A DNA stretch of 12,228 bases from JACCQS01 sp050999295. GTDB taxonomy: Bacteria > Actinomycetota > Actinomycetes > Mycobacteriales > Geodermatophilaceae. Below the pieces are notes generated by a model, which was not told the DNA's origin, did not search any database, and was given only the letters and a program-made list of their open reading frames with translations. Position numbers and translations under genes: made by a program. Location of the stretch: contig JBPCPI010000177.1 in the NCBI GenBank assembly GCA_050999295.1, forward strand, positions 1 to 12,228. The letters run 5' to 3'. Shown piece by piece: positions 1-6,090 of the stretch. Position 1 is the stretch's first letter. Each line of letters begins with the position of its first letter.

Positions 1-209
1 CACCGGTGGCTGGTGTCGCAGAAGGGCTGTCGGCGACTGCGCTTGCAGACGCACAGGGCGGTGACCGGGCGGTCTGACTTCACTCGCGAACCGTCGGGCA
101 GCACGATCTCCACCGGACCGGACACCAGTAGCGGCCCGTCATCGGTGACGATGATCTCGCGGGCGCGCGCCGGCGAGTTTCGCCGCCCGTTCGGGCTCAG
201 GTCAGCCAT
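1..209 (-). CDS. CDGSH-type [2Fe-2S] protein (3' end cut by window edge)
   Basis: Seen: an ATG at 209 opens a frame of 69 complete codons running off the window. It ends in CVCKRSRRQPFCDTSHR, which fits the CDGSH pattern C-x-C-x2-S-x3-P-x-C-D-x-S-H. The predicted cluster ligands are C53, C55, C64 and H68. The Gly of CDGSH is Thr here, as I recall for the actinobacterial branch of the family. Residues 19-50 form the short beta-rich segment that precedes the cluster in these small proteins. A GGGAG Shine-Dalgarno lies 6 nt before the start. The gene overlaps the end of the methyltransferase by 8 nt, so the two are very likely cotranslated. Known: CDGSH proteins bind a redox-active, labile 2Fe-2S cluster with 3Cys-1His ligation. 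The partner and reaction are unknown. Most of the family-length protein (about 70-80 aa) is present, so only a few residues should be missing. Confidence 0.88.
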   Translation of the reverse strand, partial: MADLSPNGRRNSPARAREIIVTDDGPLLVSGPVEIVLPDGSRVKSDRPVTALCVCKRSRRQPFCDTSHR

Positions 210-852
210 GCCGCGCTCCCACCACCACGAGTTTCTCGATCCGTTGTCCTGGATCGATCATCCCCCGCGCTTCGAGCATTGCCGCTCGGGACCGCAGTAC
301 CGGCCCGAACGGGACGCTCCCCTGGGCCAGCACCTGTGCCCGCAGCCCGGCGGCGGACAGCGCGTCCAGCGTCGCCTGGGTACCGCACAACTCGGAGTGC
401 ACCAGCAGCACGTCGCCGCCTGGGGCGAGGACGTCCACCACGTCTGCGCAGATCCGGTCGAGCAGCACGCGCCCGTCCGGCCCGGCGTCCCAGGATCGGG
501 CTATCCGATGGCGCGGCAACTGACTGCTCTCCGATGGGACGTAAGGCGGGTTTGCTACAACCAGATCGAAACGTCGGCCGGCCACAGGTGCGAAGAGGTC
601 CCCGCGCCGTACCGACACCCTCGCACCATGCAGCCGACTGTTGGCCCACGTCGCGAGCACCGACCGTAGGGACAGGTCCACGGCGGTCACCGATGCAGCA
701 CCGGCCTTTGCCGCAGCGATGGCCAAGGCGCCGCTGCCCGTACCGATGTCGAGCACGTGCCGGTCCACGGCATAGTCGCCGCGGCGCATGACGGCGATCA
801 GCAGACCCGTGTCGTCCTCGGCGCGGTACACCCCCGGCGGGTATAGAAGCAT
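202..852 (-). CDS. HemK2/PrmC-like SAM-dependent methyltransferase
   Basis: This is a class I methyltransferase of 216 aa. The SAM-binding motif I is DIGTGSG (residues 35-41), the acidic end of strand 2 is AVDLS (57-61), and the catalytic motif IV is NPPY (101-104). NPPY marks enzymes that methylate a planar nitrogen, typically a glutamine side-chain amide, as in the release-factor enzymes PrmC/HemK and HemK2/Mtq2. The real substrate cannot be read from the sequence. The protein lacks the N-terminal helical domain of PrmC, so the short HemK2-like group fits better. The start is set by the family N-terminus (MLLYPPGVYRAEDDT); GTG at 855 is an alternative one codon upstream. The frame stays open far upstream, but that part is antisense to the kinase gene. 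A GGGGA lies 11-14 nt before the candidate starts, rather far for a ribosome site. It follows the kinase by 38 nt and overlaps the CDGSH gene downstream. Confidence 0.87.
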   Translation of the reverse strand: MLLYPPGVYRAEDDTGLLIAVMRRGDYAVDRHVLDIGTGSGALAIAAAKAGAASVTAVDLSLRSVLATWANSRLHGARVSVRRGDLFAPVAGRRFDLVVANPPYVPSESSQLPRHRIARSWDAGPDGRVLLDRICADVVDVLAPGGDVLLVHSELCGTQATLDALSAAGLRAQVLAQGSVPFGPVLRSRAAMLEARGMIDPGQRIEKLVVVGARHG

Positions 853-857
853 CACAT

Positions 858-887
858 CATCTAGATTCCCCGCCTGATGGTTGTCAA
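858..887 (-). promoter_or_regulatory. Candidate promoter for methyltransferase-CDGSH pair
   Basis: Just after the kinase stop codon, the minus strand reads TTGACA (887-882), an exact -35 consensus, then 18 bp and TAGATG (863-858). Transcription would begin about 6-7 nt later, at or next to the ATG at 852, giving a leaderless mRNA. The -10 lacks the usual final T, so this is a candidate only. It would let the pair be expressed apart from the two-component operon. Confidence 0.4.
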
Positions 888-890
888 ACG

Positions 891-2495
891 TCACGCGTCG
901 GGAAGTCGACTCGCGCCGGCATCCGGTCCCTCGGGGGAGCGCTCGGGACCGCTGGCGTCCAGCAGGACATCCGGCCCCGGACCCAACGTGTGCCGCTCGG
1001 GGTTGGCGGCCGGTATGGCGAGCTCGGCGCGCAAGCCACCCCAGGGGCTGTCGGTCAGGCGCGCCAGTCCTGCGTGCAGGTCCGCTTGCTGAGCGGCCAG
1101 GGCGAGCCCCAGCCCGGAGCCGGAACCGACCGCTTGCGAGCCGCGGGCGAAGCGCGCGAAGACCTGTTCCCGTTCGGCCGCGGGCAGGCCGACCCCATCG
1201 TCGTCGACCCAGACGACGATCCACCCGTTGCGGGGCACTACGCCTACCTCCACTCGGTGGGCATGCGCATGCCGCAGGGCGTTGGACACCAGGTTCTCGA
1301 TCGCCAGCCGCAGCCCCGCCGGGGATCCCACCACCATCGCGTCCTGATCCGGCAGCTGGAGGGTCAAGGCCACGTCGCCAGACTGTGACCGAGCTGACTC
1401 GACGGCGCGCCGGGCAAGGTCGGCCAGGTCGACCGTGGTTGCGTACGGACCACTTCCTGCGGCCGCAACATCCCCGTCAGCCAGGGCACGCAGTGCCTGA
1501 AGGGTGTCCAGCATGCGGGTCTTGGCCCCCGCGACCTCGGCGAGGATCTCCTGGCGCTGGTCGGCCTCCAGGTCCGGATGTGCCAGCAGGACGTCGAGGT
1601 CGGTCTGGACCGTGGTCAGCGGAGTACGCAGTTCATGGTCTGCCGCCGCGGCGAAGTCGCGAGCATTCTGCAGGGTCCGCTCGGTCTCGTTCCGGGCGAG
1701 TTCGACTCGGTTCAGCAGGCCGGCGACGGCGTCGGCGAGTTGTTCGGTTTCGGTGGCCGATGCTCCTGCGGTCAGCTCCTCGCGGGTGGGCATCGGTCCT
1801 CGGCCGTCCACCGCGCGAGTCCGATCCCGTAGTTGGCGCAGGGGTCGTACGGCGATGCCGGCGACCAGCCAGCCCAGACCCGCTCCGGCAACTGCGGCCA
1901 GGGCTCCGATCACGATGCCCCACAGGCGGATCGCGCGCACCGGCGCTGCGGCCACTTCAGCCGGAAGGCCCACGCTCAGCGTCGCATCGGGGACGCCGTC
2001 GACGGCAACAGTGAGCACCCGGTAGGTCGCGCCGTCGACGTCGACCGTGTACTGCCCGAGCGGTGCGACCGGCAACTCCGACGCCGCGGACTCCGGGGTT
2101 CCCGGGGCCGAGGCCGTACGGATCGCCGTACCGTCTCGGCCCACCGTCGCGACCAGATCCGGCGCCAACGCCCGCAGCACCCCACGAGCCCGGGGGCTGC
2201 CCAGCGGGTCGTCCAGGCCGCCCGGGAAGTTGGCCGCCACGTTCGGGGCCAGCGCATGGGAGATCACCTGGAGTCGGCGGTCCAGCGCGGCGTACTCGCG
2301 GTTGCTCAGGACGACCACGACAAGAACGGTCAGCACGATGACGATCGAGACCGCGACCGCCGCGCAGGCCAGGCTCACTCGCGCGCGGACTGAGCGAAGC
2401 CGGCCAGTCGGCCCGTTCAGGATCGGTTGGGCCGGGTCCGCTCGAGTCGCGCCCGGCTGTGACGCGCCCGGCTGTGACGCGCCTGGCTGGGTCAC
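891..2495 (-). CDS. Two-component sensor histidine kinase
   Basis: This 534-aa membrane sensor autophosphorylates and passes phosphate to the regulator encoded just upstream. Domains in order: Pro/Gly/Ser-rich cytoplasmic leader with three QPGA(S/T) repeats (3-17); TM1 (about 41-63); extracytoplasmic sensor segment (about 64-188); TM2 (about 191-215); HAMP (about 212-268); HisKA with DHELRTPL, phospho-acceptor H287; HATPase_c with N-box ENLVSN (400-405), G1 DDDGVG (431-436), F-box VFARF (445-449) and G2 GSGLGLAL (459-466). All catalytic boxes are intact. The tail after about 500 is Pro/Gly/Asp-rich and low in complexity. GTG at 2495 was chosen because it overlaps the regulator's TGA (GTGA), implying translational coupling; no Shine-Dalgarno is visible. 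GTG at the codon for V40, just before TM1, would remove the repeat leader and is a possible alternative. The stimulus is unknown; the sensor domain matches no ligand-binding fold I recognise. Confidence 0.92.
   Translation of the reverse strand: MTQPGASQPGASQPGATRADPAQPILNGPTGRLRSVRARVSLACAAVAVSIVIVLTVLVVVVLSNREYAALDRRLQVISHALAPNVAANFPGGLDDPLGSPRARGVLRALAPDLVATVGRDGTAIRTASAPGTPESAASELPVAPLGQYTVDVDGATYRVLTVAVDGVPDATLSVGLPAEVAAAPVRAIRLWGIVIGALAAVAGAGLGWLVAGIAVRPLRQLRDRTRAVDGRGPMPTREELTAGASATETEQLADAVAGLLNRVELARNETERTLQNARDFAAAADHELRTPLTTVQTDLDVLLAHPDLEADQRQEILAEVAGAKTRMLDTLQALRALADGDVAAAGSGPYATTVDLADLARRAVESARSQSGDVALTLQLPDQDAMVVGSPAGLRLAIENLVSNALRHAHAHRVEVGVVPRNGWIVVWVDDDGVGLPAAEREQVFARFARGSQAVGSGSGLGLALAAQQADLHAGLARLTDSPWGGLRAELAIPAANPERHTLGPGPDVLLDASGPERSPEGPDAGASRLPDA
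2448..2490. repeat. 15-bp tandem repeat, about 2.9 copies, in kinase N-terminus
   Basis: Two exact copies of CGCGCCCGGCTGTGA (2448-2462 and 2463-2477) are followed by a partial third copy with one mismatch before divergence (2478-2490). On the coding strand this gives QPGAS-QPGAS-QPGAT at the start of the histidine kinase. A 15-bp period keeps the frame, so copy-number change would lengthen or shorten the leader without breaking the gene. Confidence 0.85.
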
Positions 2496-3184
2496 GGCGG
2501 AGGTCGCAGGGTGAACCCGACCCCGCGGACGGTGTGCACCATGCGCGGGGCGCCGCTCGCTTCGAGCTTGCGGCGCAGATAGCCGACGAACACATCCGCC
2601 ACATTCGTGTGGACGGCGAAGTCGTAACCCCACACGATCTCGAGCAGACGCTCCCTGGTCAGGACCGTCCCGGCGTTGCGGGCCAGCGTTTCGAGCAGGT
2701 CGAACTCGCGCTTGGTCAGCTCCAGCGGCAGGTCACCGATCCGGACCTCGCGTCGACCCGGATCGACGGTCAGCGGCCCGACGATCAGCGGGCCGGCTGG
2801 GCCTTCGGGCATACGGCGCAGCAGGGCCCGGAGCCGGGCGACGAGTTCGGTCAGCGCGAAGGGCTTGACCAAGTAGTCGTCGGCGCCCGCGGCCAGGCCG
2901 GTCACCCGATCATCGACCGAGACCAGGGCGCTGAGCATGCAGACGGCGGCTTGCACCCCTTGCTCGCGCAGCTTGGACACGACCGCGACGCCGTCCATGC
3001 CCGGCATGTCGACGTCCAGCACGATGCAACTCGGCTCCCGTTCGGCCACCGCAGCCAAGGCCGCCATCCCGCCGGCGGCCGTCCGTACCGAGAAGCCAGA
3101 CAACCGCAAGCCACGCTCCAAGGAGACCCGGATGTCCTCGTCGTCATCGACAATGAGGACATCGGGTCCCGACTCGCTCGGCAT
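2492..3184 (-). CDS. OmpR/PhoB-family response regulator
   Basis: This 230-aa DNA-binding regulator partners the kinase encoded immediately downstream. Receiver domain (about 8-120): acidic pocket D13-D15, phospho-acceptor D57 in VLDVDMPGMDG, switch Ser85 in MLSA (usually Thr), and K107 in VKPF. After a short linker, a winged-helix effector domain (about 130-228) carries ELTKREFDLLE and TVRGVGFTL, both typical of OmpR-type regulators. Length is normal for the family. The gene lies 24 nt after the esterase lipoprotein and overlaps the kinase at its stop codon, so the three probably form one operon. No Shine-Dalgarno precedes the ATG; instead CATTAT sits 7 nt before it, which may support a leaderless internal transcript. 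The direct repeats at 4278-4295 are a plausible binding site for this regulator. Resemblance to the MprA/PrrA group is only general, so no gene name is given. Confidence 0.93.
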   Translation of the reverse strand: MPSESGPDVLIVDDDEDIRVSLERGLRLSGFSVRTAAGGMAALAAVAEREPSCIVLDVDMPGMDGVAVVSKLREQGVQAAVCMLSALVSVDDRVTGLAAGADDYLVKPFALTELVARLRALLRRMPEGPAGPLIVGPLTVDPGRREVRIGDLPLELTKREFDLLETLARNAGTVLTRERLLEIVWGYDFAVHTNVADVFVGYLRRKLEASGAPRMVHTVRGVGFTLRPPP

Positions 3185-3191
3185 AGGAGAG

Positions 3192-3197
3192 ATAATG
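3192..3197 (-). promoter_or_regulatory. Possible internal -10 for a leaderless regulator transcript
   Basis: On the minus strand, CATTAT (3197-3192) is followed by exactly 7 nt of pyrimidines and then the regulator's ATG at 3184. The A at position 2 and T at position 6, the two most important -10 bases, are present. No purine-rich ribosome site exists in the 24-nt gap. No convincing -35 was seen, so this is suggestive only. Confidence 0.3.
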
Positions 3198-3208
3198 GCT
3201 GGTCGCGC

Positions 3209-4186
3209 TCAGCCCAGGGTCCGGTCCAGGAAGTCCAGCACGGCAGTCTGCACCCGGTGGCCGGCCAGTAGGCGAACTGCGTGGGCATGACCGGGCCGGA
3301 TCAGCAGGTCCGGACTGTTCCCTACAGCGCTCAGCGCATCGGCCATGGCCTGGGCCTGCTCGATCGGCATGCGCTCGTTTCGGGAGTGCAGCAGCATAAA
3401 CGGCGGATCGGTGGCATCAACGTGTGTGATCGGCGAAGCGTCCGCGGCCTGCGGGCACTCGTCGATGTCAGAGCAGCCGAGGTAGTCGAGCACGGCGCTG
3501 ATCTGGCGGTCATCGGGCGTGCCTAGATCGAGCGCCCCCCTGGTCAGGTCGGATGGCCCGGACAACGAGACCACGGCACTGACCCGAGCGCCCATCGTGG
3601 CCGACCCCGCACCGGAGGCACCCAGCAGTTGGGCAAGGTTGGCACCGGCCGACCCGCCGAGTACCCCGACCCGGTCGGGGTCGATCGCGTAGTCCTGCGC
3701 ATGTTCGCGGGTCCACTCGACCGCCGCTTGGACGTCCTCGATGGCCGCCGGGAACGGATGCTCGGGGGCCAAGCGGTAGTTCAGGTTGACCGCCACGTAG
3801 CCGGAGTTCGCCAGCCAGCGGCAGATCGCTTGCCATGGGCGTCCGTCCTTGTCGCCCGTGGCGAACCCACCCCCGTGGATCAACAGCACCGCGGCGTACG
3901 GACCATCACCGTCCGCACCGTCGCCGTCCGGCGGCGAACAGACATCGAGTGTGAGCTGCTCGCCGTCGACCTCCCGGTAGACGATGTCGCTGTCGACCGG
4001 AATCGCGGCGGCCTCTTCGTCACTGAGCAGCGGATTGCCGCTGCCTCTGGGGGACCCGGTCGAGCCGCCGCCGGGAACGGGGTCGGCATTGGCGGGTGTA
4101 CCCAACCAACTCGTGCAGCCGGTCAGTCCGGCCATGCCGAGCATCAGCAGGCTCATTGCGGTGATGAGGTGTCGTCGTCGGGACAT
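3209..4186 (-). CDS. Exported lipoprotein, HSL-type alpha/beta-hydrolase (esterase/lipase-like)
   Basis: This is a 325-aa predicted cell-surface lipoprotein. The signal peptide is MSRRRHLITA plus a hydrophobic stretch, with lipobox LTGC (acylated C24). A Gly/Pro/Ser-rich spacer (about 36-52) tethers the catalytic domain. Hormone-sensitive-lipase hallmarks are HGGGF (104-108, oxyanion hole), NYRLAPEHPFPAA (136-148) and GGSAG with nucleophile S179. The catalytic His is probably H302. At the usual acid position (HGxxD) the sequence is HSRNE, so E271 would replace Asp. C83, C122, C238 and C244 could form disulfides outside the cell. The start is set by AGGGAG 7 nt upstream and by the signal peptide; the frame stays open to 4330, but that part lacks signal-peptide character. 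First gene of the operon with the regulator and kinase, 24 nt before the regulator. Substrate unknown: carboxylesterase activity is likely, and a sensor-accessory role is inference. Confidence 0.88.
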   Translation of the reverse strand: MSRRRHLITAMSLLMLGMAGLTGCTSWLGTPANADPVPGGGSTGSPRGSGNPLLSDEEAAAIPVDSDIVYREVDGEQLTLDVCSPPDGDGADGDGPYAAVLLIHGGGFATGDKDGRPWQAICRWLANSGYVAVNLNYRLAPEHPFPAAIEDVQAAVEWTREHAQDYAIDPDRVGVLGGSAGANLAQLLGASGAGSATMGARVSAVVSLSGPSDLTRGALDLGTPDDRQISAVLDYLGCSDIDECPQAADASPITHVDATDPPFMLLHSRNERMPIEQAQAMADALSAVGNSPDLLIRPGHAHAVRLLAGHRVQTAVLDFLDRTLG

Positions 4187-4241
4187 GTTCGGACTCCCTG
4201 CTTCGGGGGCGCGCGGACCGATCCCGGCACCCATGTCAGGG

Positions 4242-4247
4242 ACGCTA
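4242..4247 (-). promoter_or_regulatory. Candidate -10 element of the lipoprotein-regulator-kinase operon
   Basis: TAGCGT (minus strand, 4247-4242) fits TAnnnT and would start transcription near 4235, about 50 nt before the lipoprotein ATG. No TTGACA-like -35 sits at the expected place (about 4265-4270 reads ACGATC). That fits a promoter needing an activator, here possibly bound at 4278-4295. Confidence 0.4.
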
Positions 4248-4277
4248 GGCAGCAGTTGTGTGCCGATCGTGGGCGAA

Positions 4278-4295
4278 CTCTGAGAAAGCTGTGAG
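4278..4295 (-). promoter_or_regulatory. Direct-repeat operator candidate for the OmpR-type regulator
   Basis: On the minus strand, CTCACAG (4295-4289) and CTCAGAG (4284-4278) are direct repeats differing at one base, with starts 11 bp apart, about one helical turn. This is the usual layout of OmpR/PhoB-family sites. They lie at about -43 to -60 from the predicted start near 4235, the standard activator position. Assignment to the regulator encoded in this operon is inference. Confidence 0.45.
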
Positions 4296-4330
4296 GGTGG
4301 CAGCAGGCGTGGGTGCGCGCCGCCAGTCAC

Positions 4331-4867
4331 TCAGGTCTTCCCGCGGGATTCGGCGACGCGACGCATCCAGTAGCGGAACCAGTCGTGTCCGAACGGCAGG
4401 TACACGCGTACCGGAACCCCCCGTTCGACCAGATCGTCAAGGACCTCCGGTCGTAGGCCGAGCAGCTGCTCGACCGGGCGCGGGCCAAGCGCGGCCAACA
4501 GCGCCTCGCGTACGACCCCGTCGTGTGTTGCCAGGGCGAATTCGGCCCCAGTCTCGGCTAACCGGTGGGCCAGCGTGAGGTACGCGACGTCGGTGGGTTC
4601 GCCGTACGGAAGCGCGCGGGAAGGCGGTTCGACGTAGGCGCCCTTCACCAGGCGGATGTGCACGCCCGCGCCGACGAGCCGCTCCAGGTCGGCACTTGCT
4701 CTGCGCAGATTCGCCTGGACGGTGGCACCGAGTCGATCCGCCAGGCCGTTCTCGGCGACAGTGAGCACGCAACCGAGGACGGCATCGGCGCGACCCAAGT
4801 CCTCGGCACCGACCTGGATCCGCCTGCCCGGTGGCAACGCGGCGGCGATGACGGCCAGATGCTCGGC
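4331..4867 (-). pseudogene. Proline dehydrogenase, C-terminal fragment (5' half missing)
   Basis: About 178 residues match the C-terminal part of actinobacterial monofunctional proline dehydrogenases, which oxidise proline to pyrroline-5-carboxylate using FAD. Visible hallmarks are TVQANLRR, RLVKGAYVEP, ALATHDG and the C-terminal substrate-binding segment DWFRYWMRRVAES. Family members are about 300 residues, so roughly the first 110-120, including the first strands of the TIM barrel, are absent. Homology-like sequence begins near the codon at 4867 (AEHLAVIAAAL). The frame stays open to 5200, but that stretch is antisense to two other coding frames and looks nothing like a proline dehydrogenase. 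There is no start codon with a ribosome site at the break. The remaining frame has no internal stops, so the truncation may be recent or may be an assembly join. No pyrroline-5-carboxylate dehydrogenase gene lies nearby in this window. Confidence 0.8.
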
Positions 4868-5059
4868 GCGCTGGTCGTCACTGGCACGGCGCTGACCTGG
4901 AAAGCCGCGACTCAGATGCAGGACGGGCTGTGGGAGGTGCCCAGCCACTGGTGGGGCGCGCTGGCTATGACTCCCGGCGTGCTGGGTGTCCTGGGTCTGA
5001 TCGTCATCTGGTGGATGCCGCGCCGACGACTGGCCTGGCTCAGCCGGTGGTGGCCTTGA
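4859..5059 (+). pseudogene. Membrane-protein C-terminal fragment (or small membrane protein), unrecognised
   Basis: This frame encodes 66 residues from the ATG at 4859 to TGA at 5057-5059. It has good G/C third-position bias and no resemblance to an antisense shadow: Trp-rich, with ALTWKAATQMQ, EVPSHWWGALAMTPG, a hydrophobic span (about 37-52) and a basic, aromatic end PRRRLAWLSRWWP. That looks like the last transmembrane helix and tail of a polytopic membrane protein. No ribosome site precedes 4859, and upstream the frame is antisense to proline dehydrogenase. I therefore read it as a 3' remnant joined head to head with the proline dehydrogenase remnant. A genuine small membrane protein with one or two helices is the alternative. 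Its end overlaps the end of the hemerythrin gene by 20 nt (convergent). I do not recognise the family. Confidence 0.5.
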
Positions 5060-5468
5060 TGAACCGCTCACCCATCTCCTCCAGGTCCGGCCTGGACATG
5101 TTCTTCTGGAGCTCGGGAAGCAGGTCCTCCTCCTCCTCCTCGAAGTGATGGCGCAGTTCGGCGGCGAAGGCCGCGACAGTGCCGTCGAAGCCCGGTCCAC
5201 CCGGCTCTTGGTTCATGAGTTCGTCGAGCAGCCCCATGATCTGGTCGTGCTCGGCGGCACCGTCTTTGATCTCTTCGTCGGTGTCCGGCTCGACCCTCTT
5301 GATCGTCGGGTAGACGAAGCCTTCCTCGGCCTCGTGGTGCGGCTTGAGCATGTCGTGAATCTTCTGCAGGGCGGCCGCGACATCGCCCTTCTCCGCCTCG
5401 ACCTGCTTGACCAACTTGTCGACTTCGCGGTGCTGTTCCTTGATCACGGTGACGACGCTGCTGGCCAT
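5040..5468 (-). CDS. Hemerythrin-like HHE-domain protein
   Basis: This 142-aa soluble four-helix-bundle protein is predicted to hold a non-haem di-iron centre. Candidate ligands come from the HHE repeats: H13 in KEQHREV, H44 or H45 with E48/E49 in KPHHEAEEGF, H74 in AEHDQ, and H107/H108 with acidic residues in RHHFEEEEEDLLP. Known: family members bind oxygen, sense oxygen or nitric oxide, or take part in redox-stress defence; which applies here is not shown. Helix 4 carries an EEEEED run encoded by a CTC/CTT-rich stretch on the plus strand. ATG at 5468 has AAGGGA 8 nt upstream. A sigma-B/sigma-F-like promoter at 5526-5550 would give a leader of about 50 nt. The gene is divergent from DUF2784 and convergent with the membrane-protein fragment. 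Single-gene transcription unit is likely. Confidence 0.93.
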   Translation of the reverse strand: MASSVVTVIKEQHREVDKLVKQVEAEKGDVAAALQKIHDMLKPHHEAEEGFVYPTIKRVEPDTDEEIKDGAAEHDQIMGLLDELMNQEPGGPGFDGTVAAFAAELRHHFEEEEEDLLPELQKNMSRPDLEEMGERFIKATTG

Positions 5469-5525
5469 TGGGAGGTTCCCTTCTCTCGGTCGTTGCTGAC
5501 GACGGCTGCCGTTCTTATCAGGCCG

Positions 5526-5550
5526 GTACCCGTTCGTAACCTGCTTACAC
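5526..5550 (-). promoter_or_regulatory. Sigma-B/sigma-F-type promoter candidate for hemerythrin gene
   Basis: On the minus strand, GTGT (5550-5547) is followed by 15 bp and GGGTAC (5531-5526). This fits the GnnT-N14-16-GGGTA consensus of actinobacterial sigma-B/sigma-F general-stress promoters. The start would fall near 5519, about 50 nt before the ATG. A near-identical element precedes the membrane protein gene at 9868. GGGTAC on the correct strand in intergenic DNA was found only at these two places. Confidence 0.5.
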
Positions 5551-5623
5551 CGATCGCTGGGTGCCGGCGCTTACCCACCTCGATTGCCGGGCGCACAATG
5601 AGCAGGGATGGAGTGGAGGGCAG

Positions 5624-6040
5624 GTGTACCGGGCGATCGCGGAATTGGTCATGGTGGCGCACTTCGCCTTCTTGGTGGTCCTCACCCTGGGTGGATTCGC
5701 GGCCTGGCGATGGCCGCGGTTCATCTGGGCCCACGTTGGGCTCGCGATTTGGGGCGTGCTCAACGCCGTGGTCAAGGTGCCCTGCCCGCTCACCGAGGTC
5801 GAGGACTGGGCCAGGCGCCGGGCCGGCGAGCAGGGACTGCCCAGCGGTTTCATCGACCGGTACCTGACCGGAGTGGTCTACCCGGCGGAGCACCTGGTTG
5901 CCGTCCAGTCGGCTGTCGCCGGTGCGGTCGTTGTCTCCTGGATCGGCTTCGTCGTGCTCTGGCACAGACGCAGACGTGACGCGGTGAGCGGCCACGTCCG
6001 GCCGCGCGCGCGATCTACCCGATCGGAGTCAGCCAGGTAG
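5624..6040 (+). CDS. DUF2784 family membrane protein
   Basis: This 138-aa protein has three predicted helices (about 5-27, 33-52, 92-115). It shows conserved DUF2784 features: an N-terminal helix with AHFAFLVVLTLGG, then CPLTEVEDW (54-62), GFIDRYL (75-81) and VVYPAEH (84-90). The function of the family is unknown. The last 25 residues are Arg-rich and probably cytoplasmic. GTG at 5624 is preferred: it begins right at the family N-terminus and follows GGAGTGGAGG closely. GTG at 5561 in the same frame would add 21 residues unlike the family. It is transcribed away from the hemerythrin gene, with 155 nt between the starts. Its TAG stop overlaps the putative -10 of the sugar kinase gene. Confidence 0.85.
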   Translation: MYRAIAELVMVAHFAFLVVLTLGGFAAWRWPRFIWAHVGLAIWGVLNAVVKVPCPLTEVEDWARRRAGEQGLPSGFIDRYLTGVVYPAEHLVAVQSAVAGAVVVSWIGFVVLWHRRRRDAVSGHVRPRARSTRSESAR

Positions 6041-6043
6041 GGT
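6038..6043 (+). promoter_or_regulatory. Candidate -10 upstream of the sugar kinase
   Basis: TAGGGT fits TAnnnT; its first three bases are the DUF2784 stop codon. Seven nucleotides later comes a GTG at 6051 that opens a 16-codon frame ending at TGA 6099-6101, overlapping the kinase start at 6091. The kinase has its own strong ribosome site, so the transcript would have a leader of about 40 nt. No good -35 was seen. Confidence 0.35.
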
Positions 6044-6090
6044 CCGCTGCGTGGATCTGGCGGCGCGCTCGACGATCAGGGGACATCGCG

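Noticed and set aside
852..1224. Upstream extension of the methyltransferase to 1224
   Set aside because: The extra residues are antisense to or out of frame with the kinase and lack family resemblance; homology begins at the ATG at 852.
881..2393. Long open frames on the plus strand opposite the histidine kinase (for example 881-2014)
   Set aside because: Arg/Pro/Gly-rich products without domains, as expected from antisense of GC-rich coding DNA; the kinase on the other strand has a full set of motifs.
4187..4330. Upstream extension of the lipoprotein to 4330
   Set aside because: It would bury the signal peptide and lipobox, whereas the ATG at 4186 has a good ribosome site and begins a textbook lipoprotein signal.
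4868..5200. Proline dehydrogenase frame continuing to an ATG at 5200
   Set aside because: The frame is open but runs antisense to the plus-strand membrane fragment and then out of frame through the hemerythrin gene; composition is shadow-like.
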